Under the pieces are notes generated by a model, which was not told where the DNA came from, did no database searches, and was given only the letters and a program-made list of their open reading frames with translations. This document shows positions 10,213-22,380 of a DNA stretch of 64,000 nt, piece after piece. Position 1 is the stretch's first letter; every line of letters begins with the position of its first letter. The translations under genes and the position numbers were made by a program. The DNA comes from Buddleja alternifolia (Eukaryota; Streptophyta; Magnoliopsida; Lamiales; Scrophulariaceae). Where the stretch lies: contig CM033403.1 in NCBI GenBank assembly GCA_019426215.1, positions 35,288,754 through 35,352,753 on the forward strand, given 5' to 3'.

Positions 10213-12789
10213 GGGTAATGATATTAGCACTCCACCAATTATTATAGAAGCTCCAATTTCAAAATGTATATGAAAATCTGACAAGAATACCCTTTAATAT
10301 TAAATTTCATCATAATTTTCAAAATTTAATTCATTAGACTACCCTTGCGCCATTAAGATTAAACCAACATAGAAAGGGAGCCTAATGGTGGTGAATGTCT
10401 TGCGTTGTTAGATTAGAGAAAACCCCATAGGGAACTTGTATTACTGAGTAACATATTTATAGAGATACATGTAATTGGTAAACAAGAAACCCTAACTATA
10501 AACAAGGAAAAGATAAATACAAGGAAACATAAAGAAACCTAAATTAACATAAATACTATAAAGATATGTAAATATATTATATTATCTAACACTCCCCCGC
10601 AGTCAAAACGTGAGAGTCTTGAACGTTGAGACTGGACCATAGAAATTCGATCATAGAGAATTTGAGAAGACGACAGCGACCAAAATAAAAGGTGGTGGTT
10701 GGCTTTAAGAGGCGGCGGCGGCTGCTCCAAGTCCTCGTCTTTTAAGGGTGAGCAGTAGCAATTAACAAAACTAAAGGCGGTGGCTAAGCGTGTCAGCCCG
10801 CGGCCAAAGAGAGAAGACGGCGGCATAAAATAAAAAGACGGCGGCTCCAAGTCCTCATTTTTCAAGGGTGAGCGGTGACAACTAACATAATAAAGGCGGC
10901 ATATAATAAAAAGGTGGCAGCTCCAAGTCCTCGTTTTCCAAGGGTGAGTGGTGGAGACTAATAAAACTAAAGCTGGCGGCGGCTAAGTGCAGCGGAGGCG
11001 GCAACGGCCAAAAGAGATGGCGGCGGCGGCTAAAACACAAAAAAGATAAAGATAGGTTGCTGAACTCTAACTAAATTACAAAAAATTCACCATAGTGAAA
11101 GAAGAACAAAAAGAGAAAAAAAAGTATATAGGAAGCCGGACGGGGACGGCGATGGTACAGGCTGGCTGAAGCGAAAAATCATGAGGGTTGAAAGAAAAAC
11201 CCTTTAGCTCTGATACCAAGTTAGATTAGAGAAAACCCCGTAGGGAACTTGTATTACTGAGTAACATATTTATAGAAATACATGTAATTGGTAAACAAGA
11301 AACCCTAATTATAAATAAGGAAAAGATAAATACAAGGAAACATAAAGAAACCTAAATTAACATAAATACTAGAAAGATATGTAAATATATTATATTATCT
11401 AACCGTTCTCCACCACCACACTAGAGTTTTTGCTACTTTTCTGTGAGAATCAGCTTTTTTCTTCCGACTGATTTGTGAAGTATACACATAACACTGAACA
11501 CAAACATGGCTACTGCAATATAATACAAAAAAAAAAAAAAAAACTCGACGTAGAAACTTCTTGTTTATGCAAGTCAGTACTTTATATAATAAATTAGAAA
11601 ATAATGTTTAGCCAATGAGGCCTTAAGTATAGCCATCAAAACAAAGGAGAATGCTAAAGCGCGATTCATAAACGTAGGCAATTTATAAACATATTATTCG
11701 ACACAATATCTAAACAAAATATAGAGATAGGTCCTATTTGATCCATGTCAATTAAATGCCATCCCTCTCATTCTTTTCTTCATTTGCTAAAGGCGATGGA
11801 TTAATTAGGACAAACTACGAGAATAACATTTCAGCATATAGATAAACCACTTAATCAACTTAAATATAAATAACTAATCAAAGTCTTTTTTAGTTCAAGA
11901 TATACCACTTGATTGGTTAAATTCTCTAAATTTTTCTTCTTGATTGTAATCTGTAGGGAGTCAAAGATACACTAGTTTCAATGCTTTGTACACATGTACG
12001 CATATAATATGTTCCAAACTACCACATGAACCGCACTTTCGATTGTTCAACACAATTTCAAATTCACAATTATCATGTCGAGTAGAACTATCATTTTTTT
12101 CTTTTCTTTAATCCAAAAGGATGGCCCGTATGATGATGGATCTTCAGCTCGTTAACTGGTAAAGAAAGAGAAGCATCCACAATTTGAGAAATTTGCCTTC
12201 GAGTTTATAATGTTTTAGTTAATTATTTGAACCAAGAATTTTTTTAAAGGGACAACAAAACTAGTCGAAAATATGAAATTTCAATGACTAATCTTATAAC
12301 AAATATTTAACAAAGCAAAAGAATGATGCTGAAATATTATAATCGATCGTCAATTAAAATGGGATCTTAACTTTTGACAAAATTATAATTTTATATTATG
12401 AAACATAGAAGAGAGAGTTACTACTCCTAGCAATCTGAGATGAATTGCATGCCTGATAGAATTCTGAAATTTGTTCAATATTTTTTGTATTCACCAATTC
12501 AAGTATCTATTGTTATGATTGTATTTAACATGAAAGATATGGTGAAGTGGTGAAGAAATTGTGCAGCTTAAGGGTTTAAGGGGGAAGGTTGAGATGAGAA
12601 AGAAAATGTTTGATGACATGTGTTACGTGAAAGTTGAAACAAGGTAAGTGTAAAGATAAACTTGGGATTGTTGTTTTATTAATCTTACAATTTTTTGGCT
12701 ATTATTTTTATATTATTAATAAGTGGGTATTTTTGTCATTTTCTTAGAAATAGAAAATACAATGGAGTGGAGTGCTAATATCATTCCCC
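10213..12789. mobile_element. Inner MULE-type element (2577 bp)
   Basis: The terminal inverted repeats are GGGTAATGATATTAGCACTC and, at the right, GAGTGCTAATATCATTCCCC. A perfect 9-bp TSD TTTTTATTT lies at 10204-10212 and 12790-12798. It carries the TRIM at 10406-11404. The remaining ~1.6 kb shows no transposase. The same terminal repeat family bounds 13733-15427 and the 123-bp element at 28747-28869. Confidence 0.8.
10406..11404 (-). mobile_element. TRIM-type element, copy 3 (inverted)
   Basis: LTRs of about 186 bp lie at 10406-10591 and 11219-11404 and are almost identical to each other. Read on the minus strand, the site next to the upstream LTR (around 11200-11218) is TGGTATCAGAGCTAAAGGG, a Met-tRNA primer-binding site. 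The flanks share only CGTT, so the TSD is unclear and the last LTR base appears changed. The interior consists of repeated GGCGGC and 'ctccaagtcctcgt' units and has no gag or pol. Confidence 0.82.
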
Positions 12790-12812
12790 TTTTTATTTTG
12801 CCCTAATTTATA

Positions 12813-13394
12813 TAATTTCACTATATATGCATGAATGATTAATATAAGTAATTTTATTAAAACTAGGAGTTTTGTGATCGAGTTCCTAGGATTACTCGAT
12901 CAATTAAAATGTTTTATTGTATATTGTAAGTTATAATTTTATATCCCGTTGAATTCTTAAATTTTAGTTTAGGTCCCAGGAAAATCTAATTAGTAAAATA
13001 ATTAAATGGGACTACTTAAGAAACATAAATTAACAGCACCATTTTCTCAATGATTTTAGGAAATAATTAATTTCATATTATAAATACCCAGCTGCCAATT
13101 GCTGATTATTTATTTTAATTTTAAATATTAAAATAAAAAGTTATCCACCAAGCAAGAGATATGCAGCTAGGCAAACCATTGCATACGAAATACACACAGA
13201 TTAACATCATGCCATTTTAAGGTTTTGTAATTAAAAGAAAAAAAATCAAATTTGAAACGTCATTGGCCTTTTTCTGGGTATTAATAAAAAAAAATGAAAA
13301 TGATATTTGTGGTGACCTTTTATGATTTGCAACGCCTCCAATTTCATATTAATTGATATTAATTTGTTGGAAAACCCCGCCCCCTCGGGTATTT
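12813..13394. other. AT-rich spacer
   Basis: No gene or complete element is recognised in this stretch. Confidence 0.5.
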
Positions 13395-13407
13395 TTGGAC
13401 CCTATAT

Positions 13408-13713
13408 ATATATTTTTAATTCAAGACGAAGGGGCATACTCTAAATATCTAGCCCGACAAATCCGGGTTGATCGTCATAATCCTGAGCCTCCATAAAAGA
13501 GAGAAGAGCCACAACTTGTGGCAGTTTGGATTTGAACACAGGATCTCTCACATAAAGTAGGAGGTGGATACCACTAGATCAATAGGTCTTGGTTTTTTTT
13601 TTTTTTTTGTATAAACCACATATCAGTTAACCACATTGGGTCAGGACAATTCTGTTCACATCGGGTCGGCCCACAAAGAGATAAGTGCCCCCAATAAGTA
13701 GAACTCCATTCAA
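13408..13713 (-). mobile_element. SINE-like insertion (minus strand)
   Basis: A 13-bp direct repeat TTGGACCCTATAT (13395-13407 and 13714-13726) flanks a 306-bp segment. Read on the minus strand, it contains 'tgatctagtggta' (like a pol III A box) and, further on, 'gtgttcaaatcc' (like a B box). These suggest a tRNA-derived SINE. The part at 13610-13713 is not obviously SINE, so the insertion may be composite. Confidence 0.55.
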
Positions 13714-13732
13714 TTGGACCCTATATCTTATT

Positions 13733-15427
13733 GGGTGATTATATTGGCACTCCACAAATTAGTATAAGAACTCCAATTTCAATTTTTATCTTAAAATATG
13801 ATAAGAATGCCCATAAATCATAAATTACAATTTACAACATAATATTCCAAATGAGTACCTAAACTACCATTTGTGCCATTAAAATTCAACAAACATATTT
13901 AGAGGCAAAGGGTGTCGGCGATACATCTTCAAGACCACAATAGTCATGAACTTTTTTGACTTTTTCTAATTCATGAAGCATACAAATAACACACGTAAGT
14001 ACTGAAATAACCGACCAAAAAAATTGGACTTGGAACTAGAAACTTTTCTGTTGTAAGTCAACAATATTATATTATAGATTATATGAAAATGGTATGTCAA
14101 TTACATCTTAAATATAGTCAACATAATAGAGCTATCATTCTAATACGATCTTGAAATTCTTCACGGTTACCAAATTTTTGACCTGATAGAAGAAGTATAG
14201 GATTAGGCTCGTTACTTTTGTCTTTCTCCGTAATGACTATCAATCAATGGTACTGCCTCATTTTTCTCCATTTCTTCCAAGTCGTTAATATCTATTCAGT
14301 TCCAAATTAATAAACATACTCAAACATTCATTTACTTTATTAAAATTTCATTCTACTGATTAAATCAATTTCTTGTTTCAGAAAAAAAAAAACTTTTGTT
14401 GTTATTCTAGAAAGAAAAGAAAAAAAACTAGCAAAAAGGAAGCTAAAGAACTTAAAATTGAACCAAGACCTTTTTTTTTTGTTTACCCTAAGTTATTCCC
14501 ACGCCCCATTTGAGGCCCAAGACTAATTGCCAAGGGATTGAAGCATTAAAGGTTGGTCCCCCTCCCAACAAGTGAGCTTCCCGGGATTTGAACTTATGTT
14601 ATCCTCCTTACAGGGGTGGAAGCTGCTTACCAGTACTTCACCAACACTATGTTGGTACCAAGACTTTTAAATATGAACAATTAGAAGGTGAAATCCAATT
14701 ACAATTCAGAATGACATACTTTTAAACATTAAATATAGGGAAATTACATCCACACCCCCTGTAGATAGTCCTAATTTCAAATATAACCCCATCTTTTTTT
14801 ATTATTTACACCGTTAGCTTTCGTTACGGCTATACCATGGTTCCGTCAACAAAATTTTCTGAGGACGATTATGCACTCAGTTTTGACAAAATTAATACAC
14901 TATTAGATAGGGGCCTAAAAGTTAATCATTAATTTTATAGAAGGGTGCTTTTGTTATACGAACTAAAAATAACAAAAAATTATAAATGAATTCAAATTTT
15001 CTTTTTTTTTTGTTGATAAATAATATTTTTTTTGTACTTATTTTCACTTTCTTGTTCTTTTTATTTTTCTTTTTCCCTTTCCTTCTCCTTTCAAACTTTT
15101 ATTTTTTTCTTTGTTGATAAATAATTTATTCAATTTTAAATATTTTTAATTATTATTATCTATTTTTTTAGTTAATATTAAAATAGGCTTTAAGGTAGAG
15201 TTTAGGATGAGAAGGAAAGATATGTGTCTCGTGGCTGTTGTTACGAAAGGATTGAGGAAGGAAAGATGAATAAATTAATTAACTTGGGAACAAGGGGCAT
15301 ATTAGTCTTGTAAATTTATAGCTATTGTCTTTTTATTAATGCGTCGATATTTTTGTCATTTTTGCAGAGAGAGAAATTGAAGTGGAACTCCTATAGTAAT
15401 TAATTTATGGAGCTCTAATATCATCCC
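13733..15427. mobile_element. MULE-type element related to 10213-12789
   Basis: The ends GGGTGATTATATTGGCACTC and GGAGCTCTAATATCATCCC match the terminal repeat family of the 10213 and 28747 elements. No clean 9-bp TSD could be matched, so the exact ends are uncertain. A SINE (14470-14656) is inserted inside. No transposase frame was recognised. Confidence 0.6.
14470..14656 (-). mobile_element. tRNA-derived SINE (minus strand)
   Basis: ACCAAGAC direct repeats lie at 14462-14469 and 14657-14664. A T run at 14471-14480 is the poly(A) tail of a minus-strand insertion. Read on the minus strand, the 5' part has 'tggtgaagtactgg', which loosely resembles an A box, and 'agttcaaatccc' is a B box. It is nested in the 13733-15427 element. 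Confidence 0.65.
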
Positions 15428-15658
15428 AATAAAAAAAGTTTATACAACATGTTGTGTATATATATATATATATATGTTTAGTTTTGACGGAAAGTGTAAA
15501 GGAAAACTTTGCATCAATATAATAATGAAATATATATATTACTTATTTATGCATCTATCTCATTCATTTTCCAATGATGTGTATATATTATGCTTTAAAT
15601 ATAGAAATTATCTTTCTTTTATAAAAGAAATATGTGTCCGGATTTTTCATAGTATATC

Positions 15659-15691
<33 letters not shown>

Positions 15692-15845
15692 CCAACCCCC
15701 CCAAAAAATAATTCTAATTACATACATAAAAATCCAAAAAGAAAAAGAGAAAGAGGAATCCCATTAATTCATGAAAAATGCTTGCCAAGTACATTGGAAA
15801 AAGGTTGATATCAAGCGCTTTTCATGGACAATGCTCGTATCTTTT
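15428..15845. repeat. Microsatellites and a poly-C/poly-A tract
   Basis: There is a TA dinucleotide run at 15457-15475 and a run of 17 C at 15658-15674 followed by A-rich sequence. Frames through this tract encode only proline/lysine low-complexity sequence. No gene is supported. Confidence 0.6.
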
Positions 15846-16565
15846 CTACGTATTGTTGACTTTTATGGCTGCTCAAGACATCAAATATGAATATAATATA
15901 GTCTTTCATGTGTAGTAAATTCCGGATAAATTCACCATAAAAGTATTTAAGATCAAGACAATTTTAAAGATACCTCCATATCTTAAGTGGTTTTCGCTCT
16001 CCCTTGTAGTGTCCACACATGACACGCATAAAATGGCAGATAGAGATCACTCGAAAGCTGAAAGACGTTGGACATTCCAAGTACTACAGATTATTGACTT
16101 TTATGGCTGCTCAACACATCAAATATGAATATAATATTTCGTGTGTAGTAGATTCCGGATAAATTCCACCATAAAAGTACTTAAGATCATGATAATTTTA
16201 AAGGTACCTCCATATCTCAAGTGGTTTTCACTCTCCCTTGTGGTGTCCACAAAAGACACGTACACAATAGCAGGTAGAGATCACTCGGAAGCTGAAAGAC
16301 GTTGGACATTCCAAGTACTACATATTATTGACTTTTATGGCTGCTCAAGACATCAAATATGAAAATAATAATATAGTCTTTCGTGTGTAATAGATTCCGG
16401 ATAAATTGCACCACAAAAGTACTTAAGATCATGATAAATTTTAAGGTATCTCCATATCTCAAGTGGTTTCCGCTCTCCCTTGTGGTGTCCGCACAAGACA
16501 CGCATATAATGGCAAGCAGAGATCACTTGAAAGCTGAAAGACGTTGAACATTCCAAGTACTACTT
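15846..16565 (+). repeat. Three tandem ~235-bp repeat units
   Basis: The marker 'ttgacttttatggctgctca' recurs at about 15856, 16094 and 16328, a period of 238 then 234 bp. Each unit runs through 'attccggataaatt', 'ctccatatct', 'ctctcccttgt' and 'ctgaaagacgttg'. A fourth, strongly diverged partial unit seems to follow at 16566-16680. The open frames at 16141-16556 are repeat artefacts. The array may be a satellite fragment or part of a transposon end. Confidence 0.75.
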
Positions 16566-16683
16566 GATTATTGTCATAAAAATCTCAAGAACGACCTCAT
16601 ACATAATAATTATCCATGGATTATGTGAATTTCAATAGAAAAGTACTTATGATTCAACAACTCTCGATTAAAGGTACTGGGAC

Positions 16684-17105
16684 CACTACAAAAAATAAAA
16701 TATTGGTGACAAAATGTCAAAGTTATAATGTCAAAGTCGTCACAAATTATAAATTTGTAGTGACAAGAACTTTTGTTTTGTCACTGAAATAGTTTCTACA
16801 TGTTTAATAGTGACAAAATTTGTATAGAAGTTGACACTCTTGATAATTAGTAACAAGGATAATGGTGTCATTATTGATAATTAATGACACACCTTTTGTG
16901 ACAACAATTACAATTATCACTCAGTTTGTATGGTCACGTTATATTTGTCACTAATTATCAATAATGATATATTTAAAAAAAATTTGTCGCTAAAAATTCT
17001 TATTGTGACAACGTAAAAATTTCCGTCGCTCATTATGTATATCTAATGACAATTTTAACATTGTCATTTCAAATTTTATCACAACTATTACTTTTTATTG
17101 CAGTG
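16684..17105. mobile_element. CACTA-type MITE (422 bp)
   Basis: It begins CACTACAAAAAATAAAATA and ends TTTTTATTGCAGTG, the conserved CACTA...TAGTG-like ends of the En/Spm superfamily. Many 'gtgacaa' and 'ttgtcac' strings lie in inverted orientation inside. The flanking trinucleotides (GAC and AAC) do not form a perfect 3-bp TSD. A truncated relative lies at 47485-47715. Confidence 0.7.
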
Positions 17106-18154
17106 AACCTCCGATCCCGTTCCACTCATCCCAAAAGTAAGATCCACACAATAGAAGATGAAAGGTTGCTCGATACTTTCCAAATATGACAAACAAACAT
17201 TATTGTCTAAAATGTTCTTAAGAAAGGCGGCTAAATTCATATATTGAACCCAAAAATTGGGTGGAAAATTTTCATTTACGAAGGTTTATAATTGGTCGTT
17301 TATTTGTCCATCATGTAGCCAATATGACTGTCCTAATCTACTACATTTTTCTTGATTCTTGGACAAGTGGTCTACTTGAGATCAATTGTTGCTAGTTCGT
17401 CTATTGCCTTGTCTGATCAAATCTATGTCGAGGCCAATTGTTGGATTCCACTTTTCTTAATTTTTAACTATATATCGCATTTATTCTCAATATTTCATCA
17501 TGAATTCAACTTGATATTTGACTCGTATTTGGCTAGTTGAACGAATATTGGTATCAAATAAAATGCGAGTTATGGATAAGAGTTTAATGGGCTTGATTAA
17601 GTATGCATTTGATTTGAGGAATGGATAAATATATATAAAGTGATTAAGCATTTGTAGAACGATTATTATGAAATAATTGAACATTGAAAATGTTTAAAGG
17701 TTGATCAACGTGGGATTGCTTCCATCCATAAATCCCATGAAATGGAAAACCCATTATTTAAAATAATGGTTTATATTTGAGTATCTCGACCATAGTAACA
17801 TATTCAAAATTGGATCATGATCGGGGCAATTTTCGAGGTGGTTTGTAAGAAAATCCAAAAAATTATTTACATGACAATACTCCTCATAAAAATTAGCTAC
17901 TAATATGGGAATAAATCAACAAGGAATTCAATTTATATTATGAATATAATGCACTAGTGTGTGAAATGACAATCAAATTAATATATTTGCATTAAAAAAA
18001 GGTTAGATAAATAAGTAATAAGCATAATGTTTATATCTCAATTTATTATGTTAACTTTCTTGGATTAGGGACAAAATACGCGAATAGAATGTTGTATTAC
18101 GGAATTGCAGCGTCCTATAAAATTATCGAAGCCTATTCAGTTTCAAAAAAAAAA
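17106..18154. other. AT-rich spacer
   Basis: There are no recognised genes or element ends. The short opposed frames around 17350-17690 lack domains and supporting context. Confidence 0.5.
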
Positions 18155-18740
18155 GAAGAGAAAATTACTAAAACTACACTAAAATAAATTTGTATATCCA
18201 AAAACCCACTTTAATTACAAACTTTTCATTCAAAAAAACCCAAAAGTTCAGACTAAGAACTTTTTTAACTAAACTACTCTTGATTTATTAAGTTAAGAAT
18301 TGATCTTCTTTATTGAATTTTTTTTTGTTTTAAAAATTTAAAATTAATAAGTTGAATAATAAAAATTTTATTTTTATTATTTAATATTTTAAATATTTTT
18401 ATATAATTTATTTTTTTATTTTACTAAGATAATTATCTAAAAAATTTATATTATAGATTTTTTAAGAAGATTAAAAATCTGAAAAAAATAAAAATAAAAT
18501 TATATTTAATCAATTATTAATATAATTTCTAAAGAAATAAATCTCTATACAAAACTACAATTGATTAAATTTTTAGTCTAAAAGGGTAAGGGCAATTAAG
18601 TCCATAAATTTATTAACCTTAGGTCTTGAGCTTTTTGGAATGAAAAGTTGGTGGAATGGGTCTTTTGGATTGAAATTTTTTGTCATTGATCTTTTGGATA
18701 TAAAAATTTATTTTATAAGTTTTTTAGTAATTTTCCCTAA
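18155..18740. mobile_element. Foldback MITE with long terminal inverted repeats
   Basis: The left part (from 18155: 'gaaaattactaaaactac') is mirrored at the right end near 18690-18740 ('ttagtaattttccct'). The similarity includes 'aaataaatttgtatatcc' and its right-arm counterpart. Flanking A-rich sequence hides any TSD. It is non-coding and extremely AT-rich. Confidence 0.55.
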
Positions 18741-19860
18741 AAAAAATGTCGAAGTATTTTTCTTACTATAATTTTAATTTGGTATTAATATTGTAGATGG
18801 TCTTATATACGTCACGAAGCAAGAATATGGGCTTATAGTTAAAGGGTTGATTCCACTTTGAAGAAAATGCTATTATTGACCTACAAAATTGGAGGGACAA
18901 TAAGAAGTGGGCATGAAGCTCCAATTATGCCAATATTATAAGTTATATTTCCTATTACATGACGTTATCATAATCGATAAAGAAATTGATCATCATATAT
19001 ATATGGTAGTGCTATTTTCTTTACTAAAATTATGAGTATTTAACTATTCATATGGGAAAAATAAAAGAAGGAAAATACACAATATGGACCTCATTTTTTA
19101 GTGGGGGGCGTTGAAATTTGAAATGCATTAGTGTGTTAAGGCTAATTATTAGAGAAAAGTTAAGGCCACTCTATATAATCTTTAGTGGATTCCTTTTGGA
19201 ACATTGATAGGGACTTTATTAAGGCTACAATCTTGTGTATTCTTGATAAAGCGAACGTTTATACATAGATATAGGAGGATCTATTTGCGAAGTAAGAAGC
19301 CTTTTGACATCTCTTTATCTGCAAATAATTCTCAATGTGAAAACACAGAGCCAGAGGGCTGATCTTTGAATAGGAAAAAGAGCGGATTTGCCGGGTCCTA
19401 ATTAAAAAGGGGGGAAATGTTATAGGAAGAACAGAGACAAAATATGGTTGCAACTAATCAAGGTCACATTACAAGAGATTATAAGACTAAACAATATGAG
19501 AGTGTCTAATCTATGAAAAGATGTACGTAAAAGAATTTCTTTCCAATATATGGTTAAGAACACGTTTAGAATGAAAAGTAAGAGACAAATTCATCTCACA
19601 ACAAAAGCAAAAGCATGGAGAAAATTATGAAGAACGGTTACTTTTACCATATCAAAAGACAAGAAAAAGGTAACATTACGTCGGTGAGCATGTATCACTT
19701 CCATTTCTCACACAAAATGTGTCGAAATTAATGAAAAGAAACTCGACTTCTTCAACGGCCGCCATTGTAATAACAAAAAAGGAACATTATTTGACGGATT
19801 TAATGTTAGGAATCAAATGTGCATAATCGAAATTAAAAGAAAGCAAGAAAATGAGACAAC
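18741..19860. other. Intergenic spacer
   Basis: I see no recognisable genes or element ends in this stretch. Confidence 0.45.
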
Positions 19861-20345
19861 GACTTTATGTGGTTCTGCGATTTGCCTACGTCCACGGATC
19901 TATGCTAGAGAGATTTTATTATTCTTGTGAGAGAGATTCAGTTACAATGAAAAAATATCATCTACTTATATGTTCTACTCTTGGAGACTAAGATACAATG
20001 ACCTAGTTCGAATAGGTAACTCAAAACCTGTCAAAAACAAAGAAAAACCGCGTCTAAAAGACGCCTACAACTTGCGATTTGCGCCTAGGCGCCAAAACTG
20101 CCAATCTACACCAGCCTTTCGCATCAGCGCGCCTGGGCGCCGGTTGAACCGTGCCTGGGCGCTAGGCTGGCCGCGCCTAGGCGCCGTCTTCGTCCTGCAC
20201 GTCCCTTGCTTTGCATTGCTACGCCTGGGCGTGTTTCGGGCTACGCCTAGGCACCGTTTTGTTCGCCCAGCAACTCCAAAAAATGACTTAGCCCCTTTTC
20301 TTCTTACTTTGGCACTTTGATTTGTCTCCACACTCAAACCCATCA
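19861..20345. repeat. Probable retroelement remnant with GC-rich 'GCCTAGGCGC' clusters
   Basis: This stretch begins with 'tatgtggttctgcgatttgc', which is shared with 2180 and typical of plant LTR-element ends. At 20075-20260 it carries at least six variants of cgcctaggcgcc/cgcctgggcg. These palindromic GC-rich words contrast sharply with the ~30% GC surroundings. The open frames over it on both strands follow from its composition. No TSD or second LTR was found. Confidence 0.45.
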
Positions 20346-20399
20346 TTTAATATTGCACGTTATATTGCCCTCATCACAAATCAATTGGGAAGAATTCAT

Positions 20400-22380
20400 G
20401 AATCAACTTATATAGCATGATATTCTTCCTTTAGTATCTGATTTTCTAGAGGTGGACTGAGCTAGTAACAAAGCGGTACCATAGCTGGATCTTACTATTG
20501 TGCAATGGGGAACACTTCGAGATAGGACCGTTATGTGTGGGTTGAGGGAGAGCGGAGAATGTAATACTCTTCATCCTATATTGATCCTATATTGATTGGA
20601 AAGGGTTCTTGAATTGAACTATATAGCATGATATTCTTCACTCATGGAAACAAGTTTACTATGATTGGATTATGTGACAACTTAATTCTCAAAACCACCA
20701 ACAAGTTTCAGCACAGTTGGTAGATAGTTGGGTTCTTTAAGCATGTTGTTCAGGGTTCGATCATTGGCCGTGTGTATGAAAAAGGCTTTGTTGGGAGAGG
20801 CTGTACCCACTTCGGTGATCTCTCTGCCTCGAAAGAATTAGTTTCCGGCATCCGGCTGAGGGGACACCCTTGGTTATAAACGAAAAACTTAATTCTGAAA
20901 ACCTAAGATCTCACAATTCCTTTCACAAACTACTCTTAAACCTTAATTAGGAGTTAATTAGAATAATTAAAGTTAAGTTCTTTATTTTGCAATGGGGCCT
21001 GGCCTCGTTTGACCCATTACTGGATGTGTATGTTAATTGGACCATATAGAAACCATGATCACTAAATCACATTATCCTACAATTACCAATAACACAATGT
21101 TTTTAGTGTGTAACACATAGACTAACCATAAAAAAGGAAGAAAAAAAAAACTATGATCAAAGAAAAAAAGAAAATCATGGAAAAAAAAAGGTATCACAGT
21201 ACAAAGCACTAAGTGAAGATCATAGAAAATAAAAAGTAATGGAGACTGAAATTTTTGTCCCAATAGAGATATTAAGTGCCAAATAAGTATTAGTGGGATG
21301 TAGTTTTGTTCACTGTATCAAGACTAAGAGTCAGCACACACACACACACAAACATACAACAATTAACAAATATGCTCTTGGCTTTTCTCTTTCTTATTTT
21401 TGGCCTCACCGTTTTGGTTAGTGAGAGTAAAGTAAGAACAAGTTGGATCCAAACTTGTTTGCTTTTAGGGGTTATGGATCTCTGGAATTCTGAATCTTCG
21501 AACAATCACAATTATACATACGGTAGATTTGTGATGAGATTGTGGATTTTGATAAAAAAGAAATTAAAATATTATAAATAGATGAATACACACACCCATT
21601 TCTTTTAATCTGTGGACATATACAATTGTTCAACTAATCACGTAAATCTTGTCTTTTGTGTGTTCAGTTTCACTTTTGAGTATTTTTCTATTATTTGATT
21701 CGTTCATAGTAGGATCTGTATATGGATCACCATGTACGAACTATTGTAATTATACCGAATATCAAAACTTAGAGTCCTAAAAATTACACAGTTTATATTT
21801 AGTGGATGCCAGCGCTAAAAAGTGTACTTCACTCAAAAGTGATTATGAGAGGCAAAATAAGTGGGGACCTTGACAAAGTGAGTGACTGTCTGACTAATAA
21901 TATGACAAGTCTAGTTCGCATACTTTGTGAATTCATTTGAGATGGCTGAACCGATCTAGACTAAAATTTTCCAAACAAGGATTGTGATTTTGATTCCAAA
22001 AATAAGGGTAATACAGCTTTATTCCAAAAATAGTTTTGGTTCCACGGCCAACACAAATTGGATCCAACTAATATATGTCATATACAAGTTGAAGATTTGG
22101 TTGAAACATGAAAATTCACAATTTTGTACATTATTATAGGGGTGGGCTTCTTTTTGGATTTCCTTTAGTGGATTATGGGCTTGAATTAATTGATTTTGAG
22201 AGTTTGGGGAAAAATGTTTGGTAGGAGGACTTATGGCCCATTTTGTTTTGGTATAAGGAAATTGGGTTATGATTAGAGTTTGAGAAGTGAGAAATCCATC
22301 AAAAGAAATGGCCCATTTTGATTGAAGCCCATCCTCTCACACAGTACTAAAGAATAAAGCTATGTTTTAACCTTAATTTG
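20400..22380 (+). repeat. Upstream copy of a segmental duplication (flank R1)
   Basis: This region matches 25627-26940 in the same orientation. Shared strings include 'tatatagcatgatattct' (20620 and 25640), 'caatggggcc', 'tattaagtgccaaata', 'ctgtatcaagactaagag' and 'tgattgaagcc'. It precedes the truncated GTE copy just as R2 precedes the full GTE gene, which defines a tandem duplication unit. R1 carries a SINE (20697-20885) absent from R2. R2 carries a MITE (26071-26395) absent from R1. Confidence 0.8.
20697..20885 (+). mobile_element. tRNA-derived SINE (189 bp)
   Basis: An 18-bp TSD with one mismatch flanks it: AACTTAATTCTCAAAACC (20679-20696) and AACTTAATTCTGAAAACC (20886-20903). An A-box-like 'cagcacagttggtag' and a B box 'gggttcgatcattgg' lie in the right order and spacing for a pol III promoter. 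The duplicated flank R2 has no equivalent insertion. This is not a functional tRNA gene, since no acceptor stem or anticodon arm is apparent. Confidence 0.82.

Larger units (their letters stand above)
9486..12803. mobile_element. Outer MULE-type element of a three-level nest
   Basis: The ends GGGCTAAATACAAAATG and CATTTTTTATTTTGCCC (the latter interrupted by the inner insertion) are flanked by a perfect 9-bp TSD TAATTTATA (9477-9485 and 12804-12812). The right terminal repeat is split: its inner part lies at about 10150-10212 and its last bases resume at 12799-12803, after the inner element at 10213-12789. Without the inner element and its TSD this is about 732 bp. 'Tgaactattc' strings appear in inverted orientation near both ends. 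No coding sequence is seen. Confidence 0.75.

Noticed and set aside
15474..15767. Open frame with a poly-proline run
   Set aside because: Produced by a 17-C homopolymer and flanking A-rich sequence; no domain or conservation.
15846..16565. CRISPR-like or regulatory array
   Set aside because: Units of ~235 bp repeat in full with no unique spacers, and the genome is a plant's; this is an ordinary tandem repeat.
19970..20346. Arg/Pro-rich frames on both strands
   Set aside because: Created by the GC-rich palindromic cluster; both strands are open at once and no family is recognised.
20697..20885. Possible tRNA gene (A and B boxes)
   Set aside because: The boxes are there, but no cloverleaf stems or anticodon arm can be drawn; an 18-bp TSD marks it as a SINE.
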